A DNA stretch of 20,050 nt from an uncultured Steroidobacteraceae bacterium (GTDB taxonomy: Bacteria; Pseudomonadota; Gammaproteobacteria; Steroidobacterales; Steroidobacteraceae): the NCBI GenBank assembly GCA_955652795.1, contig CATPBQ010000161.1, positions 1 to 20,050 of the forward strand. The letters run 5' to 3'. Shown one piece after another: positions 1-4,511 of this stretch (position 1 is the first letter of the stretch; every line of letters begins with the position of its first letter). The notes below the pieces were generated by a model. The model was not told the DNA's origin, ran no database searches, and saw only the letters and a list, made by a program, of their open reading frames with translations. The translations under genes were made by a program, and so were the position numbers.

Positions 1-357
1 CCCGATCTGGTGATCGAAGCCCGCTTCGGTCGCCTGGAACGAGGCGGCCATGTTGAAAATCTGCTGCCCGCTCTGAATGGCCACCACGCGACGGTTCGAG
101 AAACTGTGGCCGTCGAGACTGCGATCGACCTGATAGACGATCGGCGCGTTGCAGTCACCGCGCCGCAGGAAATACGCGTGCAGCGAGTGCACCACGCGTG
201 CCTCGACGGTGGCGGCTGCGGCGCTCAGCGCCTGCCCCAGCACCTGCCCGCCAAACACCTGCGGACTGCCGATGTCGCGGCTCTCGCCGCGGAACAGATT
301 GACCTCGAGCTGCTCGAGCTCGAGCAGCGCCAGCAGATCGGCCAGACGTTGATCCAT
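1..357 (-). CDS. tesB: Acyl-CoA thioesterase II, N-terminal part (truncated by window edge)
   Basis: TesB hydrolyses medium- and long-chain acyl-CoA to free fatty acid and CoA in the cytosol. The 119 visible residues are the first hot-dog domain. They contain the family-typical stretches LFRGESRDIG, QVFGGQVLGQAL, VVHSLHAYFLRRGD, and near the edge MAASFQATEAGFDHQ. The second hot-dog domain and the catalytic Asp/Thr/Gln residues lie outside the window. I chose the ATG at 357, which gives the usual TesB N-terminus (MDQRLADLLALLELE). An in-frame GTG at 381, two bases after the azurin stop, would add eight residues, and neither start has a strong Shine-Dalgarno. The gene follows azurin on the same strand and may be the third gene of that unit. 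Family assignment is secure from sequence; operon membership is inferred from spacing. Confidence 0.9.
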   Translation of the reverse strand, partial: MDQRLADLLALLELEQLEVNLFRGESRDIGSPQVFGGQVLGQALSAAAATVEARVVHSLHAYFLRRGDCNAPIVYQVDRSLDGHSFSNRRVVAIQSGQQIFNMAASFQATEAGFDHQIG

Positions 358-383
358 GGAGCGGTTCGCGCGTGCGCTCACCT

Positions 384-848
384 TTAGCCGAACTTGAACG
401 TGCCATGCATCAGCGCGTTGTGGCCCGGAAAGGTGCACAGGTACTGGTAGGCGCCGCCTTTCTTGAGGATCGAAGTCGGAAACGTCACGCTGGTAGTGTC
501 GCCGCCGCCGATGGTCTTGGTGTGCGCGAGCACGTGTGGGTCACCCGGCGCCACGTAGTCACTCGCCAGCCCCGCGCCCATGCCCGCGGTGGCGACCGCA
601 GCAAGGTCGGCCGCGTTCACCAGCACCCAGTTGTGCCCCATCGCTTCCTTGGGAAGCTTGCCGGTGTGGTGCAGCGTGACCGTGATCTCCTTACAGCTCG
701 CCGGCGCGCTGAGCTCCGACTTGTCGTACTGCATCAGGTCGTTGCCACTGATCTCGAGCTTGCACGGGTCGGCCGCGTGTGCGTACGGGGCCGCGGCGAG
801 TGCGCCGAGCACGGCGGCGGTGGCGAGGGTGTTGCGCATGAAGGTCAT
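384..848 (-). CDS. azu: Azurin, periplasmic blue copper protein
   Basis: Azurin is a small type-1 copper electron carrier of the periplasm. The 154-residue precursor has a signal peptide of about 25 residues (Arg5, then an Ala/Leu-rich core, cleavage after A-H-A at 23-25). The mature protein of about 129 residues matches azurin length. Copper ligands are all present: His72, Cys138, His143 and Met147, with Gly71 giving the axial carbonyl (motifs MGHNWVL and CTFPGHNALM). Cys29 and Cys52 would form the conserved disulfide. The start at 848 is supported by GGAGG eight bases upstream; a second ATG three codons in is less well placed. It lies 28 bases downstream of a flavoprotein reductase gene on the same strand and is probably co-transcribed with it. 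Known partners of azurins include cytochromes, nitrite reductase and peroxidases; none is encoded in the window. Confidence 0.96.
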   Translation of the reverse strand: MTFMRNTLATAAVLGALAAAPYAHAADPCKLEISGNDLMQYDKSELSAPASCKEITVTLHHTGKLPKEAMGHNWVLVNAADLAAVATAGMGAGLASDYVAPGDPHVLAHTKTIGGGDTTSVTFPTSILKKGGAYQYLCTFPGHNALMHGTFKFG

Positions 849-856
849 GGTGGCGT

Positions 857-861
857 CCTCC
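857..861 (-). promoter_or_regulatory. Ribosome binding site of azurin gene
   Basis: GGAGG on the minus strand, eight bases before the ATG at 848. It favours this ATG over the in-frame ATG three codons later and shows that azurin has its own good ribosome entry within the unit. Confidence 0.75.
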
Positions 862-876
862 GTTCAGGGGGTAACA

Positions 877-1935
877 TCAGTCCGGCACTCCCAGACGCTT
901 GTGCATCACCGGGCTGGTGGTTGTGTACTGCAGGAACTGTTTCTTCTGCGGATACAGATGATGCTGGATCGCGAACGCGGCCAGTGCAGCCTCGTGGAAC
1001 CCGGACAGGATCAGCTTCTTCTTGCCCGGGTAGACGTTGATGTCACCCACCGCGAATACTCCCGGCAGGCTGGTCTGGAACTTTTCCGTGTCGACTGTCA
1101 GCGCCTTCTTTTCCAGCGCCAATCCCCACTCCGCGATCGGTCCGAGCTTCGGGTGCAGGCCGAAAAACACCAGCAGCTGATCGGCTGCCAGCGCCTGGAG
1201 CGCGCCGTCGGGGGTGCGGATGTTGACACCGCGCAACGCGCCATCGTTGACGATCAGGGAGTGCGGCAGCGCCTCGACGCAGCGCATGCGCGCGGCCGCC
1301 ACCTGCTCCTGCATTCGCGCGACCGAGGCGGGCGCGGCGCGGAACTCGTGCCGGCGATGCACCAGCACCAGGCTCGCGGCCCGTGGCAGCAGCTCGAGCG
1401 TCCAGTCGAGCGCCGAGTCGCCACCGCCGAAGATCACCAGATGCTTACCCGCCAGCTCGGCCGCACTCTTCACCCGGTACTGGATGGTGCTGCCTTCGAA
1501 AGCGTCCGCGCCCTCGAGTCCGATGCGCCGCGGCTGGAAGGAGCCGACGCCTGCGGCGATCACGACGGTGCCGGCATCGAAACTGACGCCGCCCGCGGTA
1601 CGCAGGTGGAAGCGCCCGGCCTCGCGCGGCGCGAACTCCACCACTTCGTGGCCGAGATGCAGCTGCGGTTTGAAGGGCTTGATCTGTTGCATGAGCCGGT
1701 CGACCAGCTCCTGGGCGCCACACACCGGCAGCGCCGGTATGTCGTAGATGGGCTTGTCGGGGTACAGCTCCGCGCACTGTCCGCCGGGGTGCCGCAGCGA
1801 ATCCACCACATGGGCGGCAATCCCGAGCAGCCCCAGCTCAAACACCTGGAACAGCCCGCAGGGACCTGCGCCGATGATGACGACCTCAGTGGTGATGGCC
1901 GCTGCGGGGGTGGCATGGGTTGGAATTTGGCTCAA
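877..1935 (-). CDS. Ferredoxin/flavodoxin-NADP+ reductase, thioredoxin-reductase-like type
   Basis: This is a 352-residue FAD- and NADPH-binding reductase of the thioredoxin-reductase-like FNR family (Bacillus YumC type), which moves electrons between NADPH and ferredoxin or flavodoxin. An FAD Rossmann motif, IGAGPCGLF, is at residues 21-29. The NADPH-binding motif FGGGDSALDW is at 169-178, with the basic HRRHEFRA (193-200) suited to the 2'-phosphate. The C-terminal FAD motif GVFAVGDI is at 292-299. There is no redox-active CxxC between the NADPH elements, which argues against true thioredoxin reductase. Length fits the family (about 330-350). No in-frame ATG precedes the first Rossmann strand, so the TTG at 1935 is the best start; its Shine-Dalgarno is weak. 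First gene of a minus-strand unit with azurin 28 bases downstream. The electron acceptor is not shown by the sequence. Confidence 0.9.
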   Translation of the reverse strand: MSQIPTHATPAAAITTEVVIIGAGPCGLFQVFELGLLGIAAHVVDSLRHPGGQCAELYPDKPIYDIPALPVCGAQELVDRLMQQIKPFKPQLHLGHEVVEFAPREAGRFHLRTAGGVSFDAGTVVIAAGVGSFQPRRIGLEGADAFEGSTIQYRVKSAAELAGKHLVIFGGGDSALDWTLELLPRAASLVLVHRRHEFRAAPASVARMQEQVAAARMRCVEALPHSLIVNDGALRGVNIRTPDGALQALAADQLLVFFGLHPKLGPIAEWGLALEKKALTVDTEKFQTSLPGVFAVGDINVYPGKKKLILSGFHEAALAAFAIQHHLYPQKKQFLQYTTTSPVMHKRLGVPD

Positions 1936-1970
1936 GGCGCTCGCTTTTGCGTACGAAGTTGCCGCAAGGC

Positions 1971-1976
1971 ATTGTA
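1971..1976 (-). promoter_or_regulatory. Candidate -10 element for the reductase-azurin unit
   Basis: TACAAT on the minus strand, one mismatch from TATAAT, ends 35 bases before the TTG start at 1935, leaving a leader of roughly 28 bases. No good -35 hexamer is seen at the right distance, so this is a partial sigma70-type match only. Confidence 0.4.
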
Positions 1977-2051
1977 GAGGGTCTGCTGCCCCCTCGCATG
2001 AGGCCTACCCCGGAAGAGGCGCAAAGGGTGCGCGCCGCTCGCGGCCGGCCG

Positions 2052-2057
2052 TATAGT
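2052..2057 (+). promoter_or_regulatory. Candidate -10 element for the iron-sulfur subunit gene
   Basis: TATAGT, an AT-rich hexamer inside very GC-rich sequence, lies about 80 bases before the ATG at 2138. No clear -35 hexamer is seen around 2029-2034. If used, transcription would begin near 2064, placing the CG-rich hairpins at 2066-2102 in the mRNA leader. Confidence 0.35.
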
Positions 2058-2065
2058 ACCGGTGC

Positions 2066-2102
2066 CGCGCGCGGTGCGCGCGCGCCAACTCGCGCGGCGC
2101 GC
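2066..2102 (+). promoter_or_regulatory. CG-alternating leader segment with two mutually exclusive hairpins
   Basis: Positions 2066-2072 (CGCGCGC) pair with 2076-2082 (GCGCGCG) around a three-base loop. Alternatively 2080-2086 (GCGCGCC) pairs with 2096-2102 (GGCGCGC) around a nine-base loop. The two stems share bases 2080-2082, so they compete. The segment sits between a possible -10 (2052) and the ATG at 2138. The pairing is read directly from the sequence; any regulatory role is conjecture, and random CG-rich sequence also forms such stems. Confidence 0.3.
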
Positions 2103-2137
2103 TCATTTCGCGTCGGTGCTCCGGTGCAGGGGGTGCA

Positions 2138-2599
2138 ATGATCAAGCTCAGCGTCAACGGCAAGGACACCGAAGTCGATGTCGATCCCGAGATGCCGTTG
2201 CTGTGGGTGCTGCGCGACACGCTGGGCCTGACCGGCACCAAGTTCGGCTGCGGCATGGCCGTGTGCGGTACCTGCACCGTACACCTGGATGGGCAGCCCA
2301 TCCGCTCGTGCGTCACGCGCCTGAACGCCGTCGGCGCGAAGCGCGTGACCACCATCGAGGGTCTGTCGCCCGATCGCAGCCATCCGGTGCAAAAGGCCTG
2401 GATCGAGCTGGACGTCCCGCAATGCGGCTATTGTCAGTCCGGTCAGATCATGTCGGCGGCGGCACTGCTGGCGCACACCGCGGAGCCCTCGGATGCCGAC
2501 ATCGACACCGCCATGTCCGGCAATATCTGCCGCTGCGGCACCTACCAGCGCATTCGCGCCGCGATCCATCGCGCCGCACAACTGAAGACCGGCGGCTGA
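2138..2599 (+). CDS. (2Fe-2S)-binding small subunit, isoquinoline 1-oxidoreductase alpha/xanthine dehydrogenase type
   Basis: This 153-residue protein has the full architecture of the small electron-transfer subunit of molybdenum hydroxylases of the IorA type. An N-terminal plant-ferredoxin-like domain (about 1-75) carries Cys38, Cys43, Cys46 and Cys58. A C-terminal helical [2Fe-2S] domain (about 76-150) carries Cys96 and Cys99 (CGYC) and Cys131 and Cys133 (CRC). In the family it passes electrons from the molybdenum-cofactor subunit to an acceptor. Length matches IorA (about 150). The ATG is preceded by AGGGGG at 2128-2133. The expected large molybdenum-binding partner is not adjacent: gabT follows after 52 bases, and the divergent neighbour is a flavoprotein reductase. 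Family call is firm; substrate and partner are unknown. All eight cluster cysteines are intact, so it does not look decayed. Confidence 0.92.
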   Translation: MIKLSVNGKDTEVDVDPEMPLLWVLRDTLGLTGTKFGCGMAVCGTCTVHLDGQPIRSCVTRLNAVGAKRVTTIEGLSPDRSHPVQKAWIELDVPQCGYCQSGQIMSAAALLAHTAEPSDADIDTAMSGNICRCGTYQRIRAAIHRAAQLKTGG

Positions 2600-2638
2600 T
2601 CTGCAGTACTGAAGTCTCACCCGCCAATCTCACCAGCT

Positions 2639-2647
2639 AAGGGGAAG
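2639..2647 (+). promoter_or_regulatory. Ribosome binding site deciding the TTG start of gabT
   Basis: AAGGGGAAG ends four bases before the TTG at 2652. Its strength and the match of the following residues to the GabT N-terminus support this rare start codon over any downstream Met. Confidence 0.7.
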
Positions 2648-2651
2648 CGCC

Positions 2652-3959
2652 TTGACCTCGAACTCCGAACTGCACGCCCGCCGCCAGCAAGCCGTCCCGC
2701 GCGGCGTCACCAACTCGCTGGCGGTGTACGCCGAGCGTGCCTCCAACGCCGAGATCTGGGACGTCGAGGGCCGGCGCTATATCGACTTCGCCAGCGGCAT
2801 CTCGGTGCTCAACACCGGTCACGTGCACCCGAAGGTGCAGCAGGCGGTCGCGCGGCAGCTGGAAAAGCTCATGCATGCCTGCTTTCAGGTGACGCCGTAC
2901 GAGAGCTACATCGCGCTCGCGGAGCAGTTAAACGCGCTCGCCCCGGGCGCCAGTCCCAAAAAAACCATATTCCTGACCACCGGCGCGGAGGCGGTCGAGA
3001 ACGCCATCAAGATCGCGCGCTTTCATACCCAGCGCTCGGGCGTGATCGCGTTTTCGGGCAGCTTCCACGGCCGCACGCTGGCGTGCGTGAGTCTCACCGG
3101 CAAGGTGCAACCCTACAAGGCCGGCTTTGGGCCGATGCTGCCGGAGATCTACCATCTGCCCTACCCGATGCTGTATCACGGCGTCACGCCCGAGCATTCG
3201 CTGCAGGCGCTCGAGCAGCTGTTCAAGGCGGACGTGGACCCGGCGCGCGTGGCGGCGATCATCATCGAGCCGGTGCTGGGGGAAGGCGGATTCTATGCGG
3301 CGCCGTCCGAGTTCCTGCGGCGGCTGCGCAGCCTGTGCGACAGCCACGGCATCGTCCTGATCGCCGACGAGATCCAGTGCGGATTTGGCCGCACCGGGCG
3401 CATGTTCGCGATCGAGCACGCGGGCGTCGAGCCGGATCTCATCACTATCGCGAAGAGCGTGGCCGGCGGCGTACCGCTGTCGGCCGTGACCGGCAAGGCC
3501 GACATCATGGACGCGCCCGGCCCGGGTGGGCTGGGCGGGACCTTTGCCGGCTCCCCGCTCGGCTGCGCCGCGGGGCTGGCGGTGCTCGAGGTGATGCGCG
3601 AGGAACAGCTGCTGAAGCGCGCGCAGGAGATCGGGCGCTTCTTGAGCTCGCGCCTGAAGGGGCTGCAGGTGCGCTTCCCGTGCGTGGGCGAAGTGCGCGC
3701 CCTCGGCGCCATGGTGGCCATCGAGCTGGTGAAGCACTCGCGCGCCGATGCGCCGGACCCGGATCTCACCAAGGCAGTGGTGCAGGCCGCCGGCCGGCGC
3801 GGGCTGGTGATTCTCTCCTGCGGCGTCTACTCCAACGTAATCCGCTTCCTCGCGCCGCTGACGATCTCAGACACTCACCTCAAGGAAGGCTGCCACCTGT
3901 TCGAGCTGGCGCTGGACGAGGTGGCGGGCGCCGGGTTGAAAGCGAAAGCCGCGGTCTGA
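2652..3959 (+). CDS. gabT: 4-aminobutyrate aminotransferase (PLP-dependent, class III)
   Basis: GabT transfers the amino group of 4-aminobutyrate to 2-oxoglutarate, giving succinate semialdehyde and glutamate. The 435-residue protein aligns with E. coli GabT with almost no gaps in the landmark positions. The PLP lysine is Lys268 (TIAKSVAGG), Asp239 and Gln242 contact the pyridine ring, and Ile50, Arg141, Glu211, Thr297 and Arg398 fall at the E. coli active-site numbers. Ala112 replaces the E. coli phosphate-contacting Ser112. The start is a TTG at 2652 preceded by a strong AAGGGGAAG at 2639-2647; the resulting N-terminus (MTSNSELHARRQQAVPRGV) matches the family start. Succinate semialdehyde dehydrogenase (gabD) is not in the window. 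It lies 52 bases after the iron-sulfur subunit gene and may share its transcript. A related omega-aminotransferase with other substrates cannot be fully excluded. Confidence 0.93.
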   Translation: MTSNSELHARRQQAVPRGVTNSLAVYAERASNAEIWDVEGRRYIDFASGISVLNTGHVHPKVQQAVARQLEKLMHACFQVTPYESYIALAEQLNALAPGASPKKTIFLTTGAEAVENAIKIARFHTQRSGVIAFSGSFHGRTLACVSLTGKVQPYKAGFGPMLPEIYHLPYPMLYHGVTPEHSLQALEQLFKADVDPARVAAIIIEPVLGEGGFYAAPSEFLRRLRSLCDSHGIVLIADEIQCGFGRTGRMFAIEHAGVEPDLITIAKSVAGGVPLSAVTGKADIMDAPGPGGLGGTFAGSPLGCAAGLAVLEVMREEQLLKRAQEIGRFLSSRLKGLQVRFPCVGEVRALGAMVAIELVKHSRADAPDPDLTKAVVQAAGRRGLVILSCGVYSNVIRFLAPLTISDTHLKEGCHLFELALDEVAGAGLKAKAAV

Positions 3960-3969
3960 CTCGCCCACA

Positions 3970-3996
3970 CTGAGCGCGCGGGCGTGGCGCCCTCAG
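3970..3996. terminator. Inverted repeat in the convergent gap after gabT (possible shared terminator)
   Basis: GGGCG at 3980-3984 pairs with CGCCC at 3988-3992 around a TGG loop. An outer CTGAG (3970-3974) and CTCAG (3992-3996) can extend it with an internal bulge. It fills the 33-base gap between the convergent gabT and the small minus-strand gene and touches the latter's stop codon. There is no U-tract on either strand, so a terminator role is only suggested by position. Confidence 0.35.
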
Positions 3997-4292
3997 GCGC
4001 GGCCGGCGTTAGCGTCGGTGGGCGTGTGGAAGTATTCGCTCTCGGAAGCTAACTGCCCGATGAGGCGGTTCAATTCCGCCATGCGGCCCTGCGCGGTACT
4101 GATGGGCATGCAGTCCTGGCAGCGCGGATCGCCGCACGGCTGGCGCGAATACAGCCAGTACTGGATGGCGCCGGCGAGCAAGCCGTCGGCGATGTCCCAC
4201 AGGTCGGCGTCCTTGTCCTTGTCCGCGATCCGGTTCCCCAGATCGACCGCCTTCGAAAAGGCCGCGTCAAAGGTATCAGCAAGCTCGGTCAT
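3993..4292 (-). CDS. Hypothetical small protein with CxxxxCxxC cluster
   Basis: This 99-residue soluble protein is not one I can assign to a named family. The N-terminal half looks helical and acidic/charged (residues 1-40, including a KDKDAD segment), followed by a short hydrophobic-aromatic stretch (AIQYWLYSRQ). A cysteine cluster follows, with Cys53, Cys58 and Cys61 in the motif CGDPRCQDC, then a second helical segment (66-85). Three closely spaced cysteines could bind a metal or be redox-active, but a fourth ligand is not obvious. No signal peptide or membrane segment is seen. It has GAGGGG at 4304-4309, eleven bases before the ATG, and a good -10 (TATACT) further up, so it looks like a real expressed gene. 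It is convergent with gabT and divergent from the GGDEF-EAL gene. Confidence 0.72.
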   Translation of the reverse strand: MTELADTFDAAFSKAVDLGNRIADKDKDADLWDIADGLLAGAIQYWLYSRQPCGDPRCQDCMPISTAQGRMAELNRLIGQLASESEYFHTPTDANAGRA

Positions 4293-4321
4293 GCTTTCGG
4301 CCGCCCCTCATCGTTGCCGCT

Positions 4322-4327
4322 AGTATA
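4322..4327 (-). promoter_or_regulatory. Candidate -10 element for the small Cys-cluster gene
   Basis: TATACT on the minus strand, one mismatch from TATAAT, ends 30 bases before the ATG at 4292, an appropriate distance for a short leader. No convincing -35 hexamer is seen upstream. Confidence 0.45.
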
Positions 4328-4486
4328 TGGCAAAGAACGTGACGACCGACACGAACCGCCGCGCACTGCCCTGATCGCGCACCCGCCTTTGCCGCCGCTC
4401 GTGCGCTTTATGCGATGCCGGCCACGGAAGCGGGCCGATTGCCGCGCGCATCATGCCAGCAGTTGAATTGCAGAGAACGCCTCCTC

Positions 4487-4503
4487 AGCCGCCAGCGGCG
4501 GCT
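4487..4503 (+). promoter_or_regulatory. Perfect hairpin immediately before the GGDEF-EAL start codon
   Basis: AGCCGCC (4487-4493) and GGCGGCT (4497-4503) form a seven-base-pair perfect stem with an AGC loop, ending eight bases before the ATG at 4512. No canonical Shine-Dalgarno lies between. Such a structure at the ribosome-binding position could restrict translation. The structure is visible in the sequence; its function is inferred. Confidence 0.4.
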
Positions 4504-4511
4504 TATGTCGC

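Noticed and set aside
309..328. A 20-base perfect palindrome (GCTGCTCGAG followed by CTCGAGCAGC) within tesB
   Set aside because: It falls in the coding sequence for a Leu-Glu repeat (LLELEQLE) written with CTC, CTG, GAG and CAG codons, which makes such symmetry by itself.
580..1977. A 465-codon plus-strand frame opposite azurin and the NADP+ reductase
   Set aside because: Spans two conserved minus-strand genes and their gap; shadow of GC-rich coding sequence.
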